Below, in pieces: positions 19,980 through 31,658 of a stretch of 64,000 nucleotides of DNA (position 1 is the stretch's first letter; every line of letters starts with the position of its first letter). The stretch is taken from assembly GCA_036925085.1 (NCBI GenBank), contig JAUPFP010000017.1, forward strand, positions 3,402,058-3,466,057, in the 5' to 3' direction. The notes under the pieces were generated by a model. That model did no database searches, had not been told where the DNA came from, and saw only the letters and a list, made by a program, of their open reading frames with translations. Source of the DNA: Brachycybe producta. Taxonomy: Eukaryota; Arthropoda; Diplopoda; Playtdesmida; Andrognathidae. A program made the position numbers and the translations under genes.

Positions 19980-20807
19980 TAGGCTACATCAAAAAATTAC
20001 TTCGAAAAATCTCCACAAAGAGCGCTAGCCTCGTTTTTCTATTCAGCCCAAATACATGTAGACTCAATTGTTTAAGAAAAAATGTTAATTTTTAAAATGC
20101 ACGTACAGTCGCGGCGGCAATATGTTTATTTTTCATATTTAAAGTTGTCCAATATTAAGTTTTCAAAGGGCAATAATGTACATATACTGTATGCAGATCG
20201 AGTGATAGAATGACAAGAAATTGATAAGTGCGGTTCCATTTTTAAAAAAGGACTTCAAAATCACGAATTTCTAACTCTTATGTTAAACTCCATTGAGTAC
20301 GCGCTTGTAAGAAAAAAACATCCATGGATTTTTTATAAAAATACGTAAAAATAATTTAAAAAAAAAACGAAAAAAATCAGCACATGCGCCAATGGGTTTT
20401 TAAAATTATTTTTAGGTATTTTCATGAGCATAAAATGCTAGTGAAAATGCCTAACACCCATAAACATCCATTAAAATGGATTTTTTTCGCTTATGAGCGC
20501 GTACTCAATAGAAGTTTAACATAAGAGTTAGAAATTCGCCATTTTTTAAAAAAAATTTAATAATATAACCGCACTTACCAATTTTTTTGTCATTCTATCA
20601 CTCGATCAGCATATGTTTAAGGTGCACATTGCACTTTGAAAACTTAATATTGGACAACTTTAAATATGAAAAATAAACATGTTGCCGCGACTGTGTATTT
20701 TAAAAATTAATATTTTTTCCTTTAACATTGTGTCTACAGGCTCAATAGAAAAAGGATGCTAGCGCTCTTTGCGGAGATTTTTCGAAGTCATTTTGTGATG
20801 AAGTCTC
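19980..20807. mobile_element. TTAA-flanked fold-back MITE, copy 1
   Basis: Two roughly 400-bp imperfect inverted arms (TAGGCTACATC at the left, GATGAAGTCTC at the right) with TTAA on both sides (19976-19979 and 20808-20811). Internal words such as AAAGTTGTCCAATATTAAG appear on both arms. Copies at 34797-35570 and 55272-55993. No ORF. TTAA targeting suggests piggyBac-like mobilisation, but the termini do not clearly match a piggyBac consensus I know. Confidence 0.8.
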
Positions 20808-20811
20808 TTAA

Positions 20812-21210
20812 GAGCTAACCGTGATATACTGCCTGTCTTCTGACGGGCATCGCATTATTATGGGAGAGTATGGACAAGATCACTTTCAACTACTCTTTTA
20901 TTCAAAGCCGCTTGACATTACGGTTTGTTCTTAATATTTCGGTTTGTTCTTAACATTTCCTTCTTCTATGTTCTTCTAATAGTTTCTGACTCATCCCCCC
21001 CTTATGCACGATACACTCATACCTCCCCTTATGCACGATACACTCATACAAACGTACTTATAAGCTTGCAATTCATTGTGATACAAAGTGTGTATAGGTT
21101 CCTGATATACTATTTCAGATGCAGCTAGCTTTAAGATATATAATGGCTTTATAGTCGCGAACGAGAAAGCTTCAAATATGACTTGAACACTAAAGCATGC
21201 TTCAACATGT
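20812..21210. other. Spacer with a small tandem duplication
   Basis: CCTTATGCACGATACACTCA is present twice in tandem at about 21000 and 21028. Nothing else recognised. Confidence 0.4.
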
Positions 21211-21214
21211 GAAT

Positions 21215-21650
21215 GGCCATGGCTCACTACAGCTACCAGGGTCACTACAGCTACCAAGGGTCATTACAGCTACCAAAAAATATAGTCCTTTTTTATCAAT
21301 ACGTTTAGTTTAGGTTAGATTCGGTTCGGTTAGGTTTCATTAGGTAAGGTTCGATTAGGTTTCATTAGGTAAGGTTCTATTAGGTTTCATTAGGTAAGAT
21401 TCGATTAGGTTTCATTACGTAAGTTTCGATTAGGTTTCATTAAGTAAGGTTTGGTTAGGTTCGGTTCGGTTCGGTTAATGTTTGGTTTGGTAAGGTTTGG
21501 TTTCATTAGGTAAGGTTCGGTTACGTTTCATTAGGTAAGATTCGGTTAGGTTAGGGAGAAAGGGTTATATTTTTTTTTGGTAGCTGTAGTGACTCAAGTA
21601 GCTGTTCTCCCCCTAGTAGCTCTTGTGAGCCTTGTTAGCTGTAGTGACCC
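21215..21650. repeat. TTAGG-like 25-bp tandem array between inverted flanks
   Basis: The core 21305-21560 consists of imperfect copies of a 25-bp unit (TTAGGTAAGGTTCGATTAGG plus TTTCA) made of TTAGG-like words. On the left, GGTCACTACAGCTACCA occurs repeatedly (21219-21275); on the right the complement GGTAGCTGTAGTGAC occurs (21579-21650). The inverted flanks suggest a small mobile element carrying the array rather than a telomere remnant. Confidence 0.7.
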
Positions 21651-21811
21651 CCAACCTTCCCCTTGTATCAACAATGGTTTATTGCAGTCAATGTCGTCAA
21701 TCATTACAAGTTGAACAGTGATGGGATCAGTAAGTATCAAATAGTTTGCTATAGGCTATAGAGTCATGAACATAGTTTCAATGTGTTTTGTGTAATAATA
21801 ATTAAGCAAAA

Positions 21812-21867
21812 AGATTTTTTTTTCAAAATGAGAAAATGAAAATTTTCTCATTTTGAAAAAAAAATCT
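21812..21867. repeat. Perfect 26-bp hairpin
   Basis: Arms 21812-21837 and 21842-21867 are exact complements with a 4-nt loop GAAA. The outer part is a run of nine T against nine A. Confidence 0.95.
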
Positions 21868-22040
21868 GCCCCAGGGCACCATGGAGCCTATTACCTTGTA
21901 CACACACACACATGAGTTAAAATGAGTTCAAGTTAAATGTGTTTAGGTGAATTATACGGAACACGTACAGTTACGGACATGAACACCAAATAAAAATTGA
22001 CTTTATTATTAATATTTTAAACTATATTTTGTCAATAGTT

Positions 22041-22606
22041 TGTAACACCCTGTATTTCGTCTTCCTGCTCCTTTCCTAGCCTGGGAGTCTCTGGGGATGT
22101 GAGGGACGTATTTCCGTCCCTTACCTCCTTCTTGGAGACCCCAAAGCTCCAAGACACATCCTGGTTCCGGTATTGGCGGATGGATACCCATCTAAGCATG
22201 GTCCCTAGGGCATGGGTACCCCTGAAAAGGTGTACACAGGCTCTAGGTATAAAAGACCATGTTTCGATAGATTCTGGGTCCATTCTCTGATATCGAAAAC
22301 ATGAAGTTATAACTCATTCAATGGTCCAGTGGCAAAAGCACGCCACATTTTGTAATACTTCTCTGATTTGATGTACTTAATGATTGTGTATATTAAATTA
22401 AGTAACCACGACAATCTGCATTTGTCTCGCCTGTCTTCATGATTCCTTTCTAGCATCGACGATACCAAGAAATACCTCGGAGAACGACCCCGGCACCAGC
22501 AGGACTCAAGTAGTATAATACAAACTCTCTTAACGAACAGCGGTATCCGCTCTAGTCGAGGAAGTCTACAACCTGAGCCCCGTAACAAGAGCTCTACATT
22601 GTTACA
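22041..22606 (+). repeat. Solo LTR, family F
   Basis: It starts TGTAACACCCTGTATTTCG and ends TACATTGTTACA, with AGTT duplicated on both sides (22037-22040 and 22607-22610). TATA box near 22246. A second copy lies at 49408-49934. No family F interior is seen in this window. Confidence 0.88.
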
Positions 22607-22611
22607 AGTTT

Positions 22612-22890
22612 ATATATTATATTTAAGTATTAATTCAATATTTTCAGATTATTAACTGATATAAATTGAATTTGATATATATTGTTTGTCTTTCACAGGG
22701 CTCTGTAGAACACGTTTATTATTTAAATGTATTTAAATTATTAGGTATAATAGCTTGTACACACATACACAGTTAAATGCATTTAAATATTAAACACGTT
22801 CTACAAAGCCATGTGAAGGGCAAATGGACAATATGTAAAATTCGAATTATTCAGTTAATAATCTCAAAATATTGTCTTAATACTTAAATA
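22612..22890. repeat. Palindrome inside the outer fold-back
   Basis: The arms meet near 22755: left words ATTTAAGTATTAA and GTAGAACACGTTTA are repeated as complements on the right (TTAAACACGTTCTAC, TTAATACTTAAAT). No ORF. Confidence 0.6.
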
Positions 22891-22924
22891 TAATATACTA
22901 GTGGGGTAACCCGTCATAAAAGAC

Positions 22925-23680
22925 GGCAGCAAAATTCACAGGCAATTGTGCGCATGCGCATCGTTTTTTCCTTTTTTTACTCCTTTCATTTCAATTTCAG
23001 TCACCCCTCCCACTTTTCTCTCTCTCTCCCCTTCTACACTTTCCAACCTTTCCCCATCACCCCTCCCACTTTTCTCTCTCTCCCCTTCTACACTTTCCAA
23101 CCTTTTCCCCTCACCCCTCCTACTTTTCTCTCTCCCCCCCCCTTCACTTTCCAAAGGAAGAGTTCAACAGATAGTTGACCTTGAGAAAAAAAAACGGTTC
23201 ATTTATTCAAATTTATATAAATTCCGACGTGCTTGAAGGGTTTTGTACAGTGTTACTCCACACACACATACATACACAGACCTGGGATATTATTATATAT
23301 ATAATATCCCAGGTCTCTGTGTGTGTAACGTCGGAATTTATATAAATTTGAATAAATGAACTGCTTTTTTTCTCAAGGTCAACTACAGTATATGTTGCAC
23401 CCTTCCCATCCAAGAACCCCATGATATTAAATTGCAGAGAGGAAAAGGATGGATGGAAAGTGTAGAAGGGGCGAGAGAGAAACGTGGAGGGAGGAAAAGT
23501 GGGAGGGGGTGACTGAAATTGAAAAGAAATTAGTAAAAAAAAAACGACGCGCATGCACACACCAGAGAAAATGAAAAACACATTTTCTCTTTCAAATATA
23601 AAAAGGGGAGGGGATAATAGTAGCAAAATTAAACCACAGTTTATCACAGGCAATTGTGCCCAACAATTATGGCAACATTA
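22925..23680. repeat. Interior palindrome with pyrimidine-rich arm
   Basis: CAGGCAATTGTG, a CT-rich stretch and ATTTATATAAATTCCGACG on the left recur as complements on the right, meeting at a perfect hairpin (AGACCTGGGATATTAT and complement, about 23279-23317). The sequence after it (TTGACC/GGTCAA, ATCCAAGAACCC) recurs near 24872-24905. Confidence 0.65.
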
Positions 23681-23689
23681 TGTTGCGCT

Positions 23690-24830
23690 CTCTCCATTCA
23701 TGCCATAAAAACAATTAACCCTAATGGAACAATTTCCTTAAAACCATCTACTCTAAAACTAATTACCCTAATGGAACAATTTCCTTAAAACCATCTACTC
23801 TAAAACTAATTACCCTAATAGAACATTTGCCCTAAAACCATTTGCCCTAAAACCATTTGCCCTAAAACTATTTGCCCTAAAACTATTTGCCCTCAAGGAA
23901 CACTTGCCCTAAAACCATTTACCCTAAAAGTGTTTACCCTAATAGAACATTTGCTCTAAAACAACTTGCCCTAAAACCACTTGCCCTAAAACCATTTGCC
24001 CTAAAACTATTTGCCCTCAAAGAACATTTGCCCTAAAACCATTTACCCTAAAACTAATTACCCTAATAGAACATTTGCCCTACAGCCACTTGCCCTAAAA
24101 CCATTTGCCCTAAAACTATTTGCCCTCAAGGAACATTTGCCCTAAAACCAATTACTGTATATTTCGACTACTCATTAGGGGAACATCCCTTTAGGGCAAA
24201 TGTTTTTTTAGGGCAAATGTTTTTTTAGGGCAAATACTTTTTTAGGGCAAATGTCCTTTTAGGGCAATGTCTCTTTCGGGCAAATGTCCCTTTTGGGCAA
24301 ATGTCCTTTTAGGGCAATGTCTCTTTATTGCAAATGTCCTTTTAGGGCAATATCTTTAGGGCAAATGTCCTTTTAGGGCAATATCTTTAGGGCAAATGTC
24401 CCTTTAGGGCAAATGTCCCTTTAGGGCAAATGTCCCTTTAGGGCAAATGTTTCTTTAGGGCAAATGTTTCTTTAGGGCAAATGTCTCTAGGGCAAATGTC
24501 TCTTTAGTGCAAATGTCTCTAGGGCAAATGTCTCTTTAGGGCAAATGTCTCTTTAAGGCAAATGTCCCTTTAGGGCAAATGTCCCTTTAGGGCAAATGTC
24601 CCTTTAGGGCAAATGTCTCTAGGGCAAATGTCTCTTTAGGGCAAATGTCCCTTTAGGACAAATGTCTCTTTAGGGCAAATGTCCCTTTAGGGTAAATGGT
24701 TTTAGGGCAAATGTCCCTTTAGGGTAAATGGTTTTAGGGCAAATGTCCCTTTAGGGTAAATAGTTTTAGGGCAAATGTTCCTTTAGGGCAAGTGTTTCTT
24801 TAGGTTAAATTGTTTTAGGACAAAAACTTA
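23690..24830. repeat. Inverted minisatellite array (17-bp unit)
   Basis: 23700-24160 holds units of the TTTGCCCTAAAACCA type; after a short switch point near 24165-24180 the strand flips and 24180-24830 holds the complementary type TTTAGGGCAAATGTCCC. Unit length is mostly 15-17 bp. The same units form the arms of the elements at 25935, 29479 and 33846. It could fold into one very long hairpin. Confidence 0.9.
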
Positions 24831-25934
24831 ATCAGATTGAAATTTAAATGAACCGCTTTCTTCTCATGGTCAACTTTATGTTGCACTCTCCCGATCCAAG
24901 AACCCAAACAATAGTAAGGACAGGCAAGTAAAGATAGTAAAATACAGTCGTTTTCCAACCAGCAACTTTTAATTATTTTGTTATGTCGTCTGATGTCACA
25001 TGCCCCGTTCTTTTCAATTTCCAATTGGTTGATATTTGGTCTGACAGTCATAAAAGGGCGGGGCACACGACTGTATCTCCCTGCCTTCACATACCTGTAA
25101 CAATATTAAGGTGCTTATAAAAAACACAAGCGGTCAAGGCGAATTACTTCATGACAACCGGACAGTCACACAAAAATAATCTAGATGCTAAAGTCATTTA
25201 TGACGGGTTACCCCACTAGTATATATAATATTATTATAAAAACTATTGACAAAATATTGATTTAATATTTCAATTTAAAATATTAATAATGAAGTCAATT
25301 TTTATTTGGGTTTATGTCCTTAATTGGATTCCGTATAATTCACCTATACACATTTAATTTGAATTCATTTAACTCATGTGTGTACAAGGTATAAGGCCGC
25401 GGCACTGTAAATGAAACATGGTTCATAACAACCAGAGCATGAAACATGCATCCTGATGTAGCATGTATCACAGTGACTAGGAGGGGGGGGGACTTCAGCT
25501 GAAAACAGTAGCAAATGAAATACCATAAACAAACCAACAATTTTTCGTGAGTGTTGAGTTGATTAGTAACATCGATATTAGGATTGGATAATAAAAATAT
25601 ACTGTTGACTTTCTAACAATTATATATTGTTACATCAAATATGTCTTGGTCCAATCTTGTTTGATATAAATCCTTTAGATGAAAAAAATTGTTGTTTTAC
25701 AATGATTCAATTCAGAACTACTGATGTGTATATTTCTTTATGCCAATTACAATTATTGTAATAAATACAGAATTTGGTTTATTTTTTTAAATTCTGCTGT
25801 TGTCTCTATGTACAATTTACTGTTCAGTGTTTGCACAACAACAGTGACAGTAATTGCAGTTATTCTGGGTTTTAACAACATAAGATAGAAAATTTTCTTT
25901 CGAAAAGTAGAAAATGAAACATTATAAAAGTAAT

Positions 25935-26379
25935 GGGATATAGAGATGTGCCCAAAAGACACTTGCAATAAAGGAATGAGTGCCCTAAATCCACTAAATC
26001 CCTAAAAACATTTGCCCTAAAGGGACATTTGCTCTAACAACACTTTTTTTTCTCTTCTTTTCATACTGGTTTAGTGTATTTTGGTGGAGTATGATAAATA
26101 GGAAATGCACGCTGCAGGCGTGCAAACAAAACGCGAAATTTGCCCTAAAATCACTTGCCCTGTAGGGACATTTGCCCTAATCAGTATAAACTACTGATTA
26201 GGGCAAATGTTCCTTTAGGGCAAGTGATTTTAGGGCAAATGGTTTTAAGGCAAATGTTCATTTAGTTCAAATGGTTTTAGGGTAAATATTTTTAGAGCAA
26301 GTATCTATAGGGCAAATAATGTCTCTATAGCAAATGGGTTAAGGGCAACTTGTCTTTAGGAGCCAAATGTCACACACTC
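25935..26379. mobile_element. Fold-back element with tandem-repeat arms, copy 1
   Basis: It begins GGGATATAGAGATGTGCCC and ends AAATGTCACACACTC, with 9-bp flanks AAAAGTAAT (25926-25934) and AAAAGGAAT (26380-26388), 8 of 9 identical. The arms are opposed arrays of the TTTAGGGCAAATG unit around a unique core (about 26040-26140) whose complement is found in copies 2 and 3. No coding capacity. The GGG terminus and 9-bp duplication recall Mutator-like and FB elements. Confidence 0.72.
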
Positions 26380-26855
26380 AAAAGGAATAGCTTATGAACA
26401 CTTAAAAGTAAGAATTCATAGCATTCTCTAGTTTCATCCCAATTTACTGATTTTGAACTCAATTATTTTAGATATAAAGACTTTCAACCAAACAAATAAT
26501 ATCAATTAGCAAAAATTAAAGCATTATTTTTGTATAACAATAAAGAAACGATAACCTTCAAAAAATCTCTCGTTGCAGTCATGATTAAATGCAATTGTTA
26601 ATATGATAAATAATTGTAATAATGAAACTTACCAAAATAAAAATTCGTCAAAATAAAATTAACTCATTGATATATAATAAAGAAACTTCAAAATTAAGTG
26701 ATTTTTCACGAAAACTTGGTCCACATTAGCTCAGATAATCGGGACTCTACGGTTTTCATAAACAAGTAGTAGTCGAATATACCTTTTGATTATTTTTCTT
26801 TCACCTTTCCTGCACCTTTTCCCCAGTGGCGTAGCTAGACTTGGTTGCGCCCCCC

Positions 26856-26945
26856 CCCGCCACTTAAAACTTTGCGCCCCCCCGCCACTTAAAACCTTGC
26901 ACCCCCCCCCCCCCCCGCCACTTAAAACCTTGCACCCCCTTACCA
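26856..26945 (+). repeat. C-rich tandem repeat in the hAT end
   Basis: Three to four copies of a roughly 27-30 bp unit, CCGCCACTTAAAACYTTGCR followed by 6-14 C residues. Confidence 0.85.
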
Positions 26946-27289
26946 ACCTCTCCACATCGCCTTCATACTAGGTGGGGGTACTATTTTGATGAACGGCGGA
27001 ACAAGTTTGAACAACAGTAGGAACAGTCGGCAGGTTATTAAAGGTTAGGAAATTAAGCTTGTTGCAGGAAGTCTATGGGGCGCAGCCCCCATTTTTTAAA
27101 GAATTATTAAAACAAATTTTCCCATTGTTCCAACCATTCTTCCTGTTAATCGAATTATGGAACAGACGACCAATGGACTAATTTGATTTAATAAGAATAT
27201 TTTTTAACAAGGGATTCAAGGAACCCTATAAACCTCCATTGCTTTAATATATGCTTTCATAGATCAAATAACCAACTTTTTTCATTGTT

Positions 27290-27775
27290 ACATGTGTGCA
27301 CATGAGTATGCACATGAACACACGTGCGCACATGAGTATGTGCATGAACACACGTGCACACATGTGTATGCAGATTTACACATATGCGCACATGTGTATG
27401 CACTTGTGCGCATGTGTACGCACATTTGTGTGCATGTGTACACACATGTACACACTTGTGCGCATGTGTATGCAAATGTACACACTTGTGCACATGTGTA
27501 CACACATGTACAAACTTGTGCGCATGTGTACGCACATGTACACACTTGTGCGCATGTGTACACACATGTACAAACTTGTGTGCATGTGTACGCACATGTA
27601 CACTTGTGCGCATGTGTACGCACATGTACACACACTTGTGCACATGTGTACGCACATGTACACACTTGTGCGCATGTGTACACACATGTACACACTTGTG
27701 CGCATGTGTATGTACTTGTGCACACTTGTGTGCATGTTTATGCACATGTACACACGTGTGCGCATGTGTATATAG
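27290..27775. repeat. 30-bp alternating purine-pyrimidine minisatellite
   Basis: About 16 copies of a unit of the form GTGCGCATGTGTACGCACAT plus GTACACACTT, with drift at the 5' end. It is almost pure purine-pyrimidine alternation and largely self-complementary, so it yields open frames on both strands (His/Cys/Met/Val-rich) that are artefacts. Confidence 0.93.
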
Positions 27776-28575
27776 ATAAACACACATGTATATACTCACG
27801 TACATGACATAGTTACATGTGATGTGCATGCATCATTTATTTGTAATAATTTGGTTTAAAATGAAAATACTTCCCATGTATTCTAATACACAAAAATAAT
27901 AGAAAAGTCCCCCTTTCGAATGCTACAACTAGAAAGATGCAGAATCTCGATTTTTTTAAAAAAAATTACGTTTTTAAAAAATCGAAATTTTATATATCAA
28001 ATCGCTCTAAAATTTCAATTTCTTTTCAGTTTCATCGTCAGAATGTGTGCATCATTTTAGGTCTGATGACATTTTATTGTAGGTGGCCCCGTTTTCTCAA
28101 AATTTGTTTCTAAAAAATTCATAAAAAAATAACCCCTAGGTAAAATTTTCTAATTTTTTGTCAGGAGCATAATGTTGACCCACGTAATCAAATAAAAAAT
28201 TCTGCAGGTCTTTATCTCATTCCGTTCTTGAGTTGTTCGACCCACAAAATCGGGGTTCCAGGCACACACAACGAACACATACATACAGACATCCGTTTTT
28301 GCCCCTTTTCTTGCATGATCCAATATACCTCCATTGCTCTAAAGAGGATTGGAGGTCAAAACCGGAGGCTGCGCCACCAACCACCCTGCAACAAGCTTAA
28401 TTTAACTAAACCTAACCTTCCGACTGTTCCTACGATTTTCCCGACTATTCCTACCGTTGTTCCGACCGTTCCTCTGCCATGCCCATTGATCCGTATGAAC
28501 ATTTACTGGTGCAAGTACTGTATGTAGTTTTTAAAAGTAAATATTAAATGAAAGTCGATTTTAACGAAATTAACT

Positions 28576-28620
28576 GAATAAATTAAGCGAGCGACTTGGA
28601 ATTACTCGCTTAATTTATTC
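28576..28620. repeat. Perfect 16-bp hairpin
   Basis: GAATAAATTAAGCGAG (28576-28591) and its complement (28605-28620) with a 13-nt loop, near the right end of the hAT element. Confidence 0.9.
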
Positions 28621-28719
28621 AATTATTTTTGAAAATACATAACTTTCATTTCATTTTTTGCGCCCCCCAGAAATCGCGGGTCCTGCGGTTGCATAGCTAT
28701 GCCCCTGCTTTTCCCACAG

Positions 28720-29120
28720 TATGCTGGGTCGGCCTTACTGGTTCCATCTTTCCACTCCTTTCGATTTAGTGCCAAACTTCCAGAGACCCCACATGTCTCC
28801 ATATCCCGTTTTACCACCACATTCCAAGCTTGTTTGGGACTTCATCTACTTTATTTAACCACCAGGTCCAACACCATCACCTGTTTAAGCAGCTCATCCT
28901 CCTCACTCTCAGTTACATGCCCAAACCATCTCAACCTATTTTCCTGCATCTTTTCTACTATGCTTGCTACCCATACACTCCCTCTGATAAAAGTCATTTC
29001 TGATCCTATCCTTTCTTGATTCTCCACACATTAACATTAGCATTCGCATTTCAGCCACCTGCAGCCTATCCTCTTGTCTCTTCTTGGCTGCCCAACATTC
29101 CGACCCATACAACTTAGCAC
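28720..29120 (-). pseudogene. RTE-type LINE remnant, C-terminal end
   Basis: The minus strand reads LYGSECWAAKKRQEDRLQVA, then MRMLMLMCGESRKDRIRN, then with a frame change VEKMQENRLRWFGHV. This is the signature of the C-terminal end of RTE-like non-LTR reverse transcriptases. Frame changes and stops make it dead. It directly abuts the hAT element, which probably inserted into it. Confidence 0.7.
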
Positions 29121-29478
29121 ATCAGTCTATATTCCATTATACAAAAACAACTTGGACAATAACAGACGTATAAAATTAAAGGTTTCCATCCGGTATACAT
29201 GAAAACACTACTTGAAAGTCCAAAAAAAAAGTCGTAAAAAACGTAAAAAATCCGCCTCCTTACATTTTTAATAAAAAAAATAATATATTTCATTAAAGAA
29301 AATATAATGAAGCACAAGCTGGGGTTCTCTTTGCATAACAACACTGTACAAATTACAGTTAGGTGCAACGTACATATGTACACATAATTGTTTCAAAATA
29401 TTACTTCCTGCTACATTTATTCCCTATATAATGTACTGTGCATATAGCATAGTATAACTTTACAACTCTTTGATTAAG

Positions 29479-29918
29479 GGGTGTGGGACATTTGCCCTAA
29501 AAACACTTGCCATAAAGCCATTTGCCCTAAACGAATTATTGCCCTAAATCCACTTGCCCTAAAATCATTTGCCCTAAAACTATTTGCCCTACAAGAGACA
29601 TTTGCCTTAAAGAGATATTTGCACTAAAACCACTTGCCCTAAAAGGACATTTCAGTAGTGCAAATTTAAGTTATTTTGCATTTGTTGCGCGCCCATGGCA
29701 CACAGAACCTATTTAACATACTCCACCAAAAGACACTAAATCATATGAAAGGAGAGAACAAAAAAGTAGTTTTACGGCAAATGTCCTTTAGAGTAGATGT
29801 CATTTTAGGACAAATGGTTTTATTGCAAACGTCCTTTTAGGGCAAATGGTTTTAGGACAAGTGTCTTTAGGGCAAGTGTCCATAAGGCAAGTGTCTTTAG
29901 TGAAAAGGTCTATATCCC
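29479..29918. mobile_element. Fold-back element with tandem-repeat arms, copy 2
   Basis: It begins GGGTGTGGGACATTTGCCC and ends GGTCTATATCCC. 9-bp flanks TTGATTAAG and CTGGTTAAG (7 of 9). Left arm units read TTTGCCCTAAAACCA, right arm units TTTAGGGCAAATG. The core (29655-29770) shares CTCCACCAAAAGACACTAAA with copy 3. Confidence 0.7.
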
Positions 29919-30083
29919 CTGGTTAAGTGATGGGCACTGTCCTTTATGCCAGTTGCACGATAGTTTTACTAGTAATACTAATAATATCAGATTTTGAATG
30001 ACTTTTCTTTTAAAAAATCATTTTGAAAATCATTTTTTGAGATTATGAACGAGGAATTTCTAAAGGTTATGGTCCCTTTAAAA

Positions 30084-30269
30084 CAGTGACTCCCAAACTG
30101 CTTTTGCGCATGGCACAGTTTTTTGCCGGAAACATACCAAAACGTATGGCACACTGCTGTGCCACATTGCTCCATGCTCTGAAACCACTGGTTAAAATTT
30201 ATTAATAAAATTATATTAACACAGACAACACTAGAAAAAACTCATGGCCAGACTCTTTGGGAATCACTG
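30084..30269. mobile_element. Short hAT MITE (186 bp)
   Basis: It starts CAGTGACTCCCAAACTG and ends CTTTGGGAATCACTG. 8-bp flanks CTTTAAAA (30076-30083) and GTTTAAAA (30270-30277), 7 of 8. The termini follow the common hAT pattern. Confidence 0.85.
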
Positions 30270-30752
30270 GTTTAAAATAAAATCAAACAAACCTATTCCG
30301 AGAGAAGTTTTATATTGAATAAAGAAAAGAAAAAAAAAGTACAATGAAAAAGACTAAATTGAACAAGCAATAAACTACACAAACACTAATATCAATACCC
30401 TGTGAAAAGTACCTTAATGCAGTACGTTAACATTTTAATACAAATAAAAAACATGAAATATATTTATGAAATAATTACAGTTTGATATATGATCAATGCG
30501 AACAATGTACATACTAAAATTAAAAAATACGAAATCCCATTTTAATATGGTTGCATGAAAACATTTTTGCCACCATTTTACTAAACACATCATAATATCC
30601 AATAGGCACAATTATAAATTCTAATTATTTGCTAACGGTATATAGGACTGACAACGCTCACAAAAACAAGAAAAAAACTATTGCCCCCTATATAATAGCT
30701 ACAATAACGTCATATCAGAGTTGATAATGCTGCAGCCCGTTCGGTAACATAT
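30270..30752. other. AT-rich spacer, nothing recognised
   Basis: No ORF or repeat structure beyond low complexity. Confidence 0.3.
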
Positions 30753-30998
30753 GGGGCCAGTTTCACCAAAATTACAAGTCTTGTCCTGTAACAAATGTAG
30801 GTTACAAGTTCTTGTAATCACAACTTATTGGTTACAGGTGTTTCATGAATATTTGTAAACAAAACTAAAAGTCTTCTGAGTGACAAATTGTAACTTACAA
30901 TTGTAAGTAACAAGTTGGTACAGAAACACATGAAATTAGACTTCTTTGTAACAAGTTTAGTTAACAAAAAATGTCAGTATCCATAAAATAGTTGTTTT

Positions 30999-31567
30999 CA
31001 GGGCCGTTTTTAGACTATATGGCGCCCCGTGCGGGTAGTTTTGTGGCGCCTCTCCTCCCCTCCCAAAAAAATTTAAATACACTAAAGCAATTAGAAAATA
31101 TCATCACTTTAAAGTCATGGAAAATATACGATAACTATAAAAATACATCTGAAATTTAACCTCCATCTTCAGGCTAAAAGAAAGTGTTTAAAAAAAATAC
31201 AGTGTAGAAAAAATTAAAAAAACGTGTTTAAAAAAACGGCGGGAAAAGAAAACGCAAGAAAGAAAACTGATCAGTTTTAAGTAGTTGTCCCCAAGATTAC
31301 TGAATGATTCAGTTAGGCCGGACGCAAATCAGGGAACCAAATGCGAGAGCAACCAGCAACCAAATCACGAACACGTGACAAGAAAGTGGTTGCTGACAAA
31401 CAATGGTTGCTTGTTTCCTCTGCTCACTATTCTGAACAGAGGCAACATACTTAAACTATGGTTGAATGCAACCATTTCAGTTTACAAGTTTAAAACGGTG
31501 GCGCTAGTGTAGTGTCTTCAAGCAACAGTCTTTAGAGGCTGTTGCTGGTTGTTTGCTCATTTGGTTC

Positions 31568-31658
<91 letters not shown>

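Larger units (their letters stand above)
22897..25220. mobile_element. TIR element carrying an inverted minisatellite
   Basis: Exact 24-bp terminal inverted repeats begin ACTAGTGGGGTAACCCGTCA (22897-22920) and end with the complement (25197-25220). ATAT lies on both outer sides but the context is AT-rich. The interior is a palindrome (22925-23680) followed by two opposed minisatellite arrays. No transposase. A single diverged terminus of the same kind lies at 41806-41829. Confidence 0.75.
21880..25405. repeat. Outer fold-back with nested insertions
   Basis: The left arm 21880-22040 (ending at the solo LTR) is the imperfect complement of the right arm about 25225-25405; for example TAGGTGAATTATACGGAA pairs with TTCCGTATAATTCACCTA, and the CCTTGTACACACACACACAT end pairs with ATGTGTGTACAAGG. 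Between the arms lie a solo LTR, a smaller palindrome and a TIR element, each apparently inserted into the previous one. Confidence 0.65.
26824..28707. mobile_element. hAT-type non-autonomous transposon with minisatellite
   Basis: It starts CAGTGGCGTAGCTAG and ends TAGCTATGCCCCTG. A perfect 8-bp duplication CTTTTCCC lies at 26816-26823 and 28708-28715. Both features are diagnostic of hAT. Subterminal inverted repeats (about 26990-27090 against 28360-28480) and C-rich ends follow. No transposase; the interior holds a large minisatellite and other repeat debris, so it depends on a hAT transposase made elsewhere. Confidence 0.92.

Noticed and set aside
21305..21560. Interstitial telomere
   Set aside because: The TTAGG words are degenerate, organised as a 25-bp unit, and enclosed by inverted repeats.
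23700..24830. CRISPR-like or telomeric interpretation of the regular repeats
   Set aside because: Units are contiguous without unique spacers, switch strand once, and recur in dispersed elements with target duplications; this is eukaryotic minisatellite DNA.
27257..27829. His/Cys-rich 'protein' of up to 190 codons on both strands
   Set aside because: Artefact of the self-complementary 30-bp minisatellite; similar frames occur on both strands.
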